From positions 1 through 46,850 of the forward strand of contig QHSO01000010.1 in assembly GCA_003220475.1 (NCBI GenBank): DNA of 46,850 nucleotides, given 5' to 3'. The position numbers and the translations under genes are program-made. Source of the stretch: Candidatus Rokuibacteriota bacterium. GTDB lineage: Bacteria > Methylomirabilota > Methylomirabilia > Rokubacteriales > CSP1-6. The first letter of the stretch is position 1; every line of letters starts with the position of its first letter. Under the pieces are notes generated by a model. It had not been told where the DNA came from. It made no database searches and worked only from the letters and a program-made list of their open reading frames with translations. Shown here piece after piece: positions 24,774 through 32,309 of the stretch.

Positions 24774-24799
24774 CCATTTCGTGGCCCCCCATCTCTTTT
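24768..24799 (+). terminator. Rho-independent terminator after the HtrA gene
   Basis: A perfect 9-bp stem (GGGGGGCCA, 24768-24776, pairing with TGGCCCCCC, 24782-24790) with a 5-base TTTCG loop is followed by ATCTCTTTT. The T-tract is on the plus strand, so it ends the HtrA transcript. It lies directly before the stop of the convergent kinase-like gene and also separates the two units. Confidence 0.8.
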
Positions 24800-24803
24800 A
24801 TGC

Positions 24804-25631
24804 CTACGCCACAAACGGTGGAATCGGGGGTATTTCCAGTTGCTGCGTTCTGACGTCTTTCACCCCGGGCACCGAGCGCGCGACTTCGACGGCACGATCG
24901 AGCGCGGCCGTGCCCTCGAGCGTGACGACGCCGTCCTGCGCCTCGACGGTGATCCGATACCGCCGTGTCTCGGGATTGGTCGCCAGTGCCACCTGCACGC
25001 GTGAGGCGAGCGCGCGTGACGCGACGAGCCGGCGGCCGGCGTCCGTCGTCACCAGCTCGGGCCGCCGCACGACCGTGTTGATCATCTCGACGGCGGCGTC
25101 GTGGCTGACGCGCTCGGTATTGATGATCAGCTCGTAGAGCATCGGATCGTTGATGTCCACCTCGTAGAGGTAGCGCATGCGCCCGGCCTTCTCGGTATCG
25201 TCACGGCGCACGAAGTCCGCGGCTGCGCGCTGGTTCGCCGTTTCCCCGGTCATCGCCGCGACGCGCTTGATCCACTGCTTCACGCGGTGCTCGAACGGCG
25301 CGATCAGTCGCAGGCGCAGGACGTGCGGCACGCCGCGCAGCAGCCACTGACCGCCGCCGCGCATGAAGACGGCGTTGTCGAGCTCGGCCAGCTCGAGCAG
25401 CGTCGTCTGCAGCACGGTGATGTGGTGGCGCGTCTCCGCGTCGAAGCGCTCGAAGATCGTCGGCTTGGATTCGTCGAGATGCGAGAGCCGCTCCTCCGCG
25501 AGGCCGTAGCGGCGCCCGGCGTCCTGGAGCAACTCCTGATCGACGTAGCGATAGCCGCACTTCTGCGCGAGCGCCATGCCGATCTCCGGACCGCCGGCGC
25601 CCATCTGGGTGGAGACGACGATGATGGCCAT
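24804..25631 (-). CDS. Cytidylate-kinase-like protein fused to a BON domain
   Basis: The 275-residue protein starts MAIIVVSTQMGAGGPEIGMALAQKCGYRYVD, matching the cytidylate-kinase-like family (PF13189): a P-loop variant (STQMGAGGPEIG instead of GxxGxGKS) and a CMP-kinase-like lid (DDTEKAGRMRYLYEVDINDPMLYELIINTERV). Residues about 207-265 (RVQVALATNPETRRYRITVEAQDGVVTLEG...) are a BON domain, a small fold usually found in periplasmic or membrane-associated proteins. There is no signal peptide. The combination suggests a cytosolic nucleotide-binding regulator more than a housekeeping CMP kinase; this is inference. It follows a 65-residue protein gene by three bases. Confidence 0.85.
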   Translation of the reverse strand: MAIIVVSTQMGAGGPEIGMALAQKCGYRYVDQELLQDAGRRYGLAEERLSHLDESKPTIFERFDAETRHHITVLQTTLLELAELDNAVFMRGGGQWLLRGVPHVLRLRLIAPFEHRVKQWIKRVAAMTGETANQRAAADFVRRDDTEKAGRMRYLYEVDINDPMLYELIINTERVSHDAAVEMINTVVRRPELVTTDAGRRLVASRALASRVQVALATNPETRRYRITVEAQDGVVTLEGTAALDRAVEVARSVPGVKDVRTQQLEIPPIPPFVA

Positions 25632-25634
25632 GTA

Positions 25635-25832
25635 TCACCCCCGCCGATACTTGTCTCGAACGACTGTAGGCGCGATCGCGATGCGCTTACCCGCCACGTC
25701 CTCGAGGATATAAATCTCGTCGCTGAGCGAGCCGCTGGCGAAAACTTCGAAGACATCGAGCGCGGCCTCCAGCGTGGTGCCGGGCCGCTCCGCCATCATC
25801 GCGTTCACCGCGGACACCGCAATCCTCGCCAT
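25635..25832 (-). CDS. Small protein of unknown function (65 aa)
   Basis: The protein reads MARIAVSAVNAMMAERPGTT and continues with LEAALDVFEVFASGSLSDEIYILEDV, ending KYRRG. It is soluble, with a predicted helix-strand pattern and no recognised motif. The start is well supported: GGAGG lies five bases before the ATG at 25832. It is three bases upstream of the kinase-like/BON gene, so the two are probably co-expressed and may work together. I do not recognise the family. Confidence 0.75.
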   Translation of the reverse strand: MARIAVSAVNAMMAERPGTTLEAALDVFEVFASGSLSDEIYILEDVAGKRIAIAPTVVRDKYRRG

Positions 25833-25855
25833 GCCGTCCTCCGTGAGTGCCGGGC

Positions 25856-25885
25856 AGATTAGCCGACCGCCCCCCGGGTCCGCAA
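25856..25885 (-). promoter_or_regulatory. Candidate promoter of the small protein / kinase-like pair
   Basis: On the minus strand TTGCGG (25880-25885) and TAATCT (25856-25861) are 18 bases apart, 23 bases before the ATG at 25832. It is the only AT-rich hexamer in the gap between this pair and the GvpL-like gene. Confidence 0.4.
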
Positions 25886-25894
25886 TGGCCGTCT

Positions 25895-26593
25895 TTACCC
25901 AGCGCGGCGGTCGGCGGCGCGGTCGATCGGCGCGGCGGCCGGCGCCAGCAGCGGTCGGTCGAAGGCCGGGACGAACGAATACGCGGGCCAAGGACCCGTC
26001 GGGACCACCGCCACCCCGACCGCCCGTGACGCCACCGGCGCGATCCGTGCCAGAAAGTCGGCGAGCTCGGCGCGCGGCAACAGGAAGGACACCGAGGCGA
26101 CGACGTTGCCGGCGGTGCCCGCCGGCCGATAGCGCCACTGCGCGAGCGCCGCGCGCTCGACGATCTGATCGGCCAGCTCGCGCAGGTGCCGCTCGTCCGC
26201 CGCGTCACGCGCCGCGTCCACCGGCGGCGCCGCGGGTGGTGCGGCGTCCAGGCGTAAGAGCTTGATGCTCATCTCCACGCACCCGCGCACGCTCGCCAGC
26301 GCGCCGTCGAGCGCGGGGCGCTCGCGCGTGAGCCAGCCGTCGACGTCCGCCGCGCGCACCACCGTGCCGTAACGAAACGGGACGAGGCCATCGGCGTCGA
26401 GGGCGGAGGCGACCACGTCGTGATGCAGCGCGAGGGTCGTCGGCGTCGCGGGCGGAACGGTGGACGCGGCGCTGCCGAGGATCACGAGGCCCGTGAGTGA
26501 GTGCCGCTCGACGCGCTCGCCGACCACGGGCGGCGGCGGCCGCCAGCCGGGCGGGAGGCCTTCGACGACGGCATACAGATACTGCAGCAGCAT
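25895..26593 (-). CDS. GvpL/GvpF-family gas vesicle protein homologue
   Basis: The 232-residue protein opens MLLQYLYAVVEGLPPGW and carries the GvpL/F family landmarks: LALHHDVVASALDADGLVPFRYGTVV (like the HExVV...PxRFGTVF block) and RGCVEMSIKLL (like GRVEMGVKV). GvpL/F proteins are minor components or assembly factors of gas vesicles, but no gvpA or other gvp gene is in the window, so it is an orphan with unknown role here. A GGAG box lies five bases before the ATG at 26593, which fixes the start. The next gene in the same direction starts 62 bases downstream of its stop. Confidence 0.85.
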   Translation of the reverse strand: MLLQYLYAVVEGLPPGWRPPPPVVGERVERHSLTGLVILGSAASTVPPATPTTLALHHDVVASALDADGLVPFRYGTVVRAADVDGWLTRERPALDGALASVRGCVEMSIKLLRLDAAPPAAPPVDAARDAADERHLRELADQIVERAALAQWRYRPAGTAGNVVASVSFLLPRAELADFLARIAPVASRAVGVAVVPTGPWPAYSFVPAFDRPLLAPAAAPIDRAADRRAG

Positions 26594-26689
26594 TCCGCTC
26601 CTGCGCCCCCGCGGCGGGGGCCCGACGGTCGCGTTCGGGCCAAGTGGGCCGAGGGTACGGAGAGCCCGGGCCGCCGTCAAGGGTCGTGC

Positions 26690-26695
26690 GATAAT
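26690..26695 (+). promoter_or_regulatory. Extended -10 element (TGC-GATAAT) giving a nearly leaderless transcript
   Basis: GATAAT (26690-26695), preceded by TGC, lies nine bases before the GTG start of the secreted protein gene. No clear -35 is seen, which suits an extended -10 promoter. Transcription would begin at or within a few bases of the start codon. Confidence 0.45.
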
Positions 26696-26704
26696 CGGCG
26701 GGTC

Positions 26705-27457
26705 GTGCCGCGGTTTCACCACCTCTCCGCTGCGCTCATCACCGCCACCCTTCTGACGGTTGCCGCTCCGGCGCTCGCCGGACGTCTCGGGCCCGCGCTG
26801 CCCGCGGAGCTTCCCGTCGCCGTTCGCGCGCGGCTGGCCTCCGTCGTGGATCAAGCCTCGGTCGCCACCCGCGTGCAGGGCGAGTCGTTCGTCGCGCGCC
26901 ACGACGTCTTCGAGTTCCTCGTCGAGCATCCGGAGTTCGCCACGCACGTCACGCGCGCGCTCAAGCTCGCGCGGTATCGGATCTGGCGCACGCCGAAAGG
27001 CCTGATGCTCGACGACGGTTGGGGCGCGATCGGAAGCATCGAGGTCGTCTATGGCGGGCCGCGTGTGCGTGTGATGTACGCCAAGGGTGAGTACCACCAG
27101 TCGGTCCTGCCCAACATCCGCGGCCAGGCGGTGGTGACGATCGACTGGACGGTCACGCCGGCGTCCGCCGGCAAGGACCTGATCGCGCCGACGGTGGGCG
27201 CCTACGTGAAGCTCGACAGCCGCGTGCTGTCGACGGCCAGCGCGCTCGCCGGCTCCATCGCCGCGACCAAGGCAGAGAAGGAAGCGCACCGGCTCGTGCG
27301 CGTCTTCCAGAAGACCACGCGCGCGCTCAACGACAATCCCCGCGCCGTGCTCGACCTGCTACGCCAGCGGCCCGAGACGCCACCGGCCGAGCTCGAGGAA
27401 TTCGCCCGGCTGCTGCTCAGCGCGCCGGCCGCGACCGCGGCCTCGGCGCCGCGCTGA
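26705..27457 (+). CDS. Secreted protein of unknown function
   Basis: The GTG at 26705 starts a 250-residue protein with a clear signal peptide (PRFHHLSAALITATLLTVAAPALAG, cleavage after ALA). The mature part contains FEFLVEHPEFATHVTRALKLARYRIWRT, a beta-rich centre (VVYGGPRVRVMYAKGEYHQS) and a helical C-terminus (KAEKEAHRLVRVFQKTTRALND). No catalytic motif is evident and I do not recognise the family. Its last 41 bases overlap the end of the convergent TPR gene. It stands alone, divergent from the GvpL-like gene. Confidence 0.8.
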   Translation: MPRFHHLSAALITATLLTVAAPALAGRLGPALPAELPVAVRARLASVVDQASVATRVQGESFVARHDVFEFLVEHPEFATHVTRALKLARYRIWRTPKGLMLDDGWGAIGSIEVVYGGPRVRVMYAKGEYHQSVLPNIRGQAVVTIDWTVTPASAGKDLIAPTVGAYVKLDSRVLSTASALAGSIAATKAEKEAHRLVRVFQKTTRALNDNPRAVLDLLRQRPETPPAELEEFARLLLSAPAATAASAPR

Positions 27458-29234
27458 GCCGCGCCAGCTCGGCGCGCGCGCGAGCCAGGCGCGCCCGCGC
27501 GTCTGGATGGTCCGGACGCTTGGCGAGGAACTCGCTGGTGGCGATCGCGAGCCCCGCCCAGTCGCGCTGCGCCTCGAGTGCCTGCCAGAGATCGAAGTGC
27601 GCGCGCGCCACCTCGAAGTTGAGCGCGAGCGCGGCGCGCGCCGCCGCTTCCGCGTCGGCGTGGCGCCCGCCCGCCAGCAGCACGCCGGGCAGCGCCGCGA
27701 GCGCCGTCAGCGAGTCGGGCTTCAGCCGGATCGCCTCGCGATAGGCGCGCTCGGCCTCTTCGAACCGTCCCTGCTCGGCGCACATCTCGCCGAGGTCGCA
27801 GCGCGCGCGCACGTAGTCGGGCTTCAGCTCGATCGCGCGCCGGAAGGCGGCCTCGGCCTGCGCCGCGCGCCCTTGCCAGTACAACGACACGCCGAGACCG
27901 CGATGCAGCGCGGGATGATCGGCCACGCCGAGCGCCTCGCGGTACGCCATCTCCGCCTCGGCGTGGCGGCCCTGGCGACCCAGGCCCAGCGCGAAGTTCG
28001 CGCGCGCGCGGACGTTGGTCGGATCGAGGCGGACGGCCTCGCGCAGCACATTTTCGGCCTCGGCGTGGCGGCCCTGGCGACCGAGCGCGACGCCGAGCGC
28101 GTAGAGCAGGTCGGCGTCGTCGGGCCGCGCGGCAACGGCGCGACGCAGCTCGGCCTCGGCCTCCGCGTAGCGGCCCAGCGCTCCCAGCGCGATCCCGCGC
28201 GCGGCGTGAAAGTCGGCGTCGCCCGGACGCAGGCGCAGCGCCTGCGCGTAGACCTCGGCCTCTTCGGTCCGGCGTCCCAGCCGTCGCAGCACGCCGGCCA
28301 GCGCCACGTGCGCGGCGACGAAGCTCGGTCGCCGTCGCACGGCCTCGCGCAGCGCGCCGAGCGCGTCGTCGTGACGGCCGTGGCCGTCGAGCGCGAGGCC
28401 CAGGTGATACCAGACGCGCGCGTCCTCGGGCGTCGCGTGGAGCGCCGCGCGCAGCGCCTGCACGGCCTCGGCATAGCGGCGTCGTCGGCGCAGCGTGCGG
28501 CCAAGCGCGAGGAGCACGCGCGGGTCACCCGGGCGATGGCGCGCGGCCTCGCGATACGCGGCCGCGGCGTCGGTCAGCCGGCCCGCGCGCTCGAGGGCCG
28601 CCGCGAGCCCGACGTACGCGCGCGCGTCAGCGGGCGCGGCGTCAATGGCCTCGCGAAACGCCGCGGCCGCATCATCGAGCCGTCCGTCGTCGAGCAGCGC
28701 GCCGCCGAGCGCCAGTGCCGTGCGGCCCGATGCCGGCGCCTCGCGCAGCGTCGCCACCGCCTCGGCCGGACGTCGCTGCCGTCGCAGCAGGCGTGCGAGC
28801 GTCTCACGCGCTTGCGGATCGTCGGGACGCCGCGCGAGCACCACGCGCACCGCGACCTCCGCCGCGTCCCATTCGCCCAGCCGCTCGAGGGCCCAGGCGA
28901 GGTGCAGCCCCGCGCGCGCGTGATCGGCGCGTAGCCGCAGCACCTCGCGGAACGCATCGGCCGCCTCACGATCACGGCCCTGCTCGAACAACACGGCGCC
29001 GAGCGCCTCGTGCGCGGATGCGGTGGCGGGCGCGAGCGCGACCGCCACGCGCGCCTCGCGCGCGGCGTCGTCGGTGCGGCGCAGACGTCGCAGGACGAGC
29101 ACGAGATCGAGACGGGCGGCGAGGTCGTGGGGGCGCTCGGTCAGCGCCTCACCGAGCGCGGCGACGGCCTCCGCAAAGCGGCCCCGGCGCGCCTCGGCGC
29201 GCGCGCGATCGCGACACGCTTCGAAGCGGTCCAT
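27417..29234 (-). CDS. Tetratricopeptide repeat (TPR) protein
   Basis: The 605-residue protein is made almost wholly of 34-residue TPR units (about 16), for example LGRYAEAEAELRRAVAARPDDADLLYALGVALGRQGRHAEAENVLREAVRLDPTN. There is no signal peptide or membrane segment, so it is probably a cytosolic protein-protein interaction scaffold. The repeats are highly regular and Arg/Ala-rich. The ATG at 29234 lies 18 bases beyond the stop of the single-domain response regulator gene, so the two form a small operon and the TPR protein may be a partner of the receiver; this is inference. It ends overlapping the convergent secreted protein gene. Confidence 0.9.
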   Translation of the reverse strand: MDRFEACRDRARAEARRGRFAEAVAALGEALTERPHDLAARLDLVLVLRRLRRTDDAAREARVAVALAPATASAHEALGAVLFEQGRDREAADAFREVLRLRADHARAGLHLAWALERLGEWDAAEVAVRVVLARRPDDPQARETLARLLRRQRRPAEAVATLREAPASGRTALALGGALLDDGRLDDAAAAFREAIDAAPADARAYVGLAAALERAGRLTDAAAAYREAARHRPGDPRVLLALGRTLRRRRRYAEAVQALRAALHATPEDARVWYHLGLALDGHGRHDDALGALREAVRRRPSFVAAHVALAGVLRRLGRRTEEAEVYAQALRLRPGDADFHAARGIALGALGRYAEAEAELRRAVAARPDDADLLYALGVALGRQGRHAEAENVLREAVRLDPTNVRARANFALGLGRQGRHAEAEMAYREALGVADHPALHRGLGVSLYWQGRAAQAEAAFRRAIELKPDYVRARCDLGEMCAEQGRFEEAERAYREAIRLKPDSLTALAALPGVLLAGGRHADAEAAARAALALNFEVARAHFDLWQALEAQRDWAGLAIATSEFLAKRPDHPDARARLARARAELARLSAAPRPRSRPAR

Positions 29235-29252
29235 CGGTGCGGCCGGCCGCGG

Positions 29253-29630
29253 TCAGGGTCCGGGGCGCGGCCGATCGAAGATGGCGGCGACCATGTGATC
29301 CAGGTAGCGGAAGTCGAACGGCTTGGGGACGTAGCCGAAGGCGCCCGTCTTGAGCGCGTCGGCGGCGAGCTGGATCTGCTCGTTGGCGGTGACCATGATG
29401 ACGGGAATCGAGTCGTCGATCTTCTTGATGTCCTTGAGCACCTCGACGCCGTTCATGCGCGGCATGTTGATGTCGAGCAGGATCGCGTCGGGTCGCTCGC
29501 GCAGCACGGCGGTGAGCGCGTCGGTCCCGTTGGTCGCCGTCTCGATGTCGTAGGTCGGTTTGAAGTGCTCGGTGAGCACCTCGATGATCAGTGGCTCGTC
29601 GTCGACAATCAGAATGCGCTTACGACCCAC
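29253..29630 (-). CDS. Single-domain response regulator (CheY-like receiver)
   Basis: The 125-residue protein is a lone receiver domain: acidic pair D10-D11 (ILIVDDEP), phospho-acceptor D53 (AILLDINMP), T81 (VIMVTAN) and K103 (YVPKPFD), all conserved. There is no output domain, so it signals by protein contact, perhaps with the TPR protein encoded 18 bases downstream. It starts with GTG at 29630. An extended -10-like TGC-TACGAT ends seven bases before the start, which would give a leaderless mRNA. The cognate kinase is not in the window. Confidence 0.92.
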   Translation of the reverse strand: MGRKRILIVDDEPLIIEVLTEHFKPTYDIETATNGTDALTAVLRERPDAILLDINMPRMNGVEVLKDIKKIDDSIPVIMVTANEQIQLAADALKTGAFGYVPKPFDFRYLDHMVAAIFDRPRPGP

Positions 29631-29636
29631 GGCGGG

Positions 29637-29667
29637 ATCGTAGCACGAACGGGCACCATGCTAGAGT
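29637..29667. promoter_or_regulatory. Divergent extended -10 promoters (response regulator / lemA)
   Basis: TGC-TACGAT on the minus strand (-10 at 29637-29642) and TGC-TAGAGT on the plus strand (-10 at 29662-29667) face away from each other, 19 bases apart, in the only gap between the two genes. Neither has a convincing -35. The first would produce a leaderless transcript; the second leaves a leader of about 35 bases with an AGGA ribosome site. Confidence 0.4.
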
Positions 29668-29709
29668 CGACAAGGGGAGACGTCGCTCCCGCTCAAGCAG
29701 GACGCTCGA

Positions 29710-30306
29710 ATGGGCATCGGTGGGTGGATCTTCCTCGCCGTCGTCGCCGCGCTCGTCGTCTGGATGATCGCGACGTACAACGGCCTCGTCACCGTGCGCA
29801 ACCGGTTCCGCAACGCGTTCTCGCAGATCGACGTGCAGCTCAAGCGACGCTATGACCTCATTCCGAATCTCGTCGAGACGGCGAAGGGCTACATGGCGCA
29901 CGAGCGTCAGACGCTCGATGCGGTGATCGCGGCCCGCTCCGGCGCCGTGCAGGCCGCGCAGCGCGCCGCCGGCGCGCCGGGCGGCGCGGAGGCGATGCGC
30001 GGCCTCGCGCAGGCGGAGGCGGGACTCGCGGGCGCGCTCGGGCGGCTGTTCGCCGTCGTCGAGGCGTATCCGCAGCTGAAGGCGAACGAGACCATGCTGG
30101 CGCTGCAGGAAGAGCTCACGAGCACGGAGAACCGGGTCGCGTTCGCACGCCAAGGCTACAACGACACGGTCATGGAGTACAACATCCGCCGCGAACGCTT
30201 CCCGGCGAATTTCATCGCCACGCTCTTCGCGTTCGTGCCGGCGGAACCGTTGCAGGCCACGGAGCGGCCGGAGGAGCGCGCGGCGCCGCGAGTCTCGTTC
30301 CGCTGA
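29710..30306 (+). CDS. lemA: LemA family membrane protein
   Basis: The 198-residue protein has one N-terminal transmembrane helix (about 5-22) and the LemA core: YNGLVTVRNRFRNAFSQIDVQLKRRYDLIPNLVETAKGYMAHE, then helices ending in NDTVMEYNIRRERFPANFIA. LemA proteins are small membrane-anchored helical proteins of uncertain function, often encoded beside an M48 or HtpX-type protease, as here (gap of four bases). AGGAC is placed six bases before the ATG. A Gly/Ala-rich stretch (about 76-100) inside the helical region is a local expansion. Confidence 0.93.
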   Translation: MGIGGWIFLAVVAALVVWMIATYNGLVTVRNRFRNAFSQIDVQLKRRYDLIPNLVETAKGYMAHERQTLDAVIAARSGAVQAAQRAAGAPGGAEAMRGLAQAEAGLAGALGRLFAVVEAYPQLKANETMLALQEELTSTENRVAFARQGYNDTVMEYNIRRERFPANFIATLFAFVPAEPLQATERPEERAAPRVSFR

Positions 30307-30310
30307 CCGC

Positions 30311-32245
30311 GTGGGCGTGACGTTCTTCGAGCAGCAGGCGCGAGCGCATCGCAGCACCTCATACCTCGTCGCCCTCTTCGCGCTCGCCGTCGCCGGCGTC
30401 GTTCTCGCCGTGAATCTGGTCGTGCCGCTGGCGTTCTACCTCCTCACGCGTGGCCTCGTCGTCCCCTCGCCGCAGACGTACGCGCTGCTGACCCTCATCA
30501 CGCTCGCGGTGATCGGGCTGCGCACGCTGGTCGGCGTGGTGCAGATGCGCGGGGGCGGCGACGCGGTGGCGCGGCTGGCGGGCGGCGTGCGGGTGGAGCG
30601 CGGCACGCGCGACGCCGACGAGCGCCGCCTGCTGAACGTGGTCGACGAGATGGCGATCGCCTCCGGCGTCGCGGTGCCCCACGTCTACCTCCTGCGTGGT
30701 GAGCGCGGCATCAACGCGTTCGCCGCCGGGTATAGTCCGCACGAGGCGGTGTTGGCCGTGACCGAGGGCGCCACGCGAACCCTGACCCGTGACGAGCTGC
30801 AGGCCGTGGTGGCGCACGAGTTCAGTCACATTCTCAACGGCGACATGCGGCTGTCCGTGCAGATGATCGGCGTGCTCGCCGGCATCCTGTTCATCGGCGA
30901 GATCGGCAACGTGCTGCTGCGCTCGCGCGCCAGTGACGACCGCCGCGCCGGCGGCGCCGTGGGGCTCGTCGGCGGCGCCCTGCTCGTCATCGGCTACGCG
31001 GGGCTGTTCTTCGGCCGTCTCATCAAGGCCGCCATCTCGCGGCAGCGCGAGTTCCTCGCGGACGCGGCGTCGGTGCAGTTCACACGCAATGCCGACGGCA
31101 TGGCCGGCGCGCTGGCCACCATCAGCGCCGAGCCCGGCGGCTCGCTCGTCGCCAACCGCCGCGCCGAGACGCTGAGCCACATGTTCTTCGCCAACGGTGT
31201 CAGCCTGTGGTTCGGGTCACTGTTCGCGACGCACCCGCCGCTGCTCGAGCGCATTGCGCGCATCGATCGGCGCTTCGACCCGATCGCCTACCTCACGCGT
31301 CGACGGCCGCGCGCGGCGGAGCCACCGGAGCCCGACCGCACGCTTGCGCCGCCAGTCCGAGCCGGCGCGATGCGGACCGGGGCTCCGCTCGGAGCGCCTG
31401 CCGCCACGTCGCTCGCGGACTCGAGCGCCGCCACGGAGTCGCGCACGGCACGCGTCGCAACGGTCCTCGGCTCGGTGGGCCGGGTCACACCCGCGCACGT
31501 GCAGTACGCGAGCGCGGTGCTCGAGAACCTGCCGGCCGCGGTGAACGATGCCCTCGCCGACGGCGACGGCGCGGCGGCGCTGTTGCTGGCGCTGGCGCTG
31601 AGCGACGACGAGCTCGCGCGCAAGCAACAGCTGGCGCTGCTCGAAGCCGACGGCGCCGACGCGCTCGCGCGCCGCGCCGATGTACTGGCCAATCAGCTGC
31701 GCGGCCTGGCCGTCGAGACGCGACTGCCGATCGTGGCCCTCGCCGGCCCGTCGCTGCGGCGCCTCGACCCCGACGCGCGTCAGGCGCTATCGCGACGGCT
31801 GCAGGCGGTGGTCGACGCCGACGACCGCATCACGCTCGAGGAGGCGGTGCTGCTGACGCTCGCGCGCCGGCATCTGGCGCCCGCCGCCGGCCGCAACGTC
31901 CCAGTGCGCTTCCGCTCGATCCGCGAGGTGCGTGACGACGCGCGCCTCGTCCTTTCGCTGCTCGCTCACGCGGGCGCCGGCGACACGGCCGCCGCCTTCG
32001 CGCGCGGCGCCGCCGTGCTGGAGCTCGGCGACGACACGCGCGCGCTGCCGCGCGACGCCATGGAGTTCGCGAAGATCGGTGACGCGTTCGAGCGGCTCGT
32101 CATGCTGGCGCCGTTCGTGAAAGGACGACTGCTCGAGGCGTGCGTGGAGACGATCATCGCCGACGCCACGGTGTCGGTGGTCGAGACTGAGACGCTGCGC
32201 TCGGTCGCGGCCGCACTCGACTGCCCGGTGCCTCCGCTGCTGTAA
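30311..32245 (+). CDS. M48 family membrane metalloprotease with C-terminal TerB-like extension
   Basis: The 644-residue protein has two N-terminal membrane helices (about 17-45 and 57-75), an M48 peptidase domain with the zinc motif HEFSH (H169, E170, H173) and third ligand E247 (REFLADAASV), and further hydrophobic segments around 184-236. Residues from about 400 to 644 are cytosolic and helical (VVDADDRITLEEAVLLTLARRHL; ACVETIIADATVSVVETETLRSV), resembling TerB-type domains. HtpX-like proteases degrade misfolded membrane proteins. GTG at 30311 follows lemA by four bases. The pairing with LemA is a known arrangement. Confidence 0.9.
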   Translation: MGVTFFEQQARAHRSTSYLVALFALAVAGVVLAVNLVVPLAFYLLTRGLVVPSPQTYALLTLITLAVIGLRTLVGVVQMRGGGDAVARLAGGVRVERGTRDADERRLLNVVDEMAIASGVAVPHVYLLRGERGINAFAAGYSPHEAVLAVTEGATRTLTRDELQAVVAHEFSHILNGDMRLSVQMIGVLAGILFIGEIGNVLLRSRASDDRRAGGAVGLVGGALLVIGYAGLFFGRLIKAAISRQREFLADAASVQFTRNADGMAGALATISAEPGGSLVANRRAETLSHMFFANGVSLWFGSLFATHPPLLERIARIDRRFDPIAYLTRRRPRAAEPPEPDRTLAPPVRAGAMRTGAPLGAPAATSLADSSAATESRTARVATVLGSVGRVTPAHVQYASAVLENLPAAVNDALADGDGAAALLLALALSDDELARKQQLALLEADGADALARRADVLANQLRGLAVETRLPIVALAGPSLRRLDPDARQALSRRLQAVVDADDRITLEEAVLLTLARRHLAPAAGRNVPVRFRSIREVRDDARLVLSLLAHAGAGDTAAAFARGAAVLELGDDTRALPRDAMEFAKIGDAFERLVMLAPFVKGRLLEACVETIIADATVSVVETETLRSVAAALDCPVPPLL

Positions 32246-32309
32246 GCGGCGTCCCGCTCACGGCCGCGCGATCTCGCGTGGTGTACCATGCCGCGCAGAG
32301 GAGATCGCG

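Noticed and set aside
30933-31935. Overlapping plus-strand frames inside the M48 protease gene
   Set aside because: Arg/Ser-rich products without motifs; the M48 frame is continuous with conserved HEFSH and E247.
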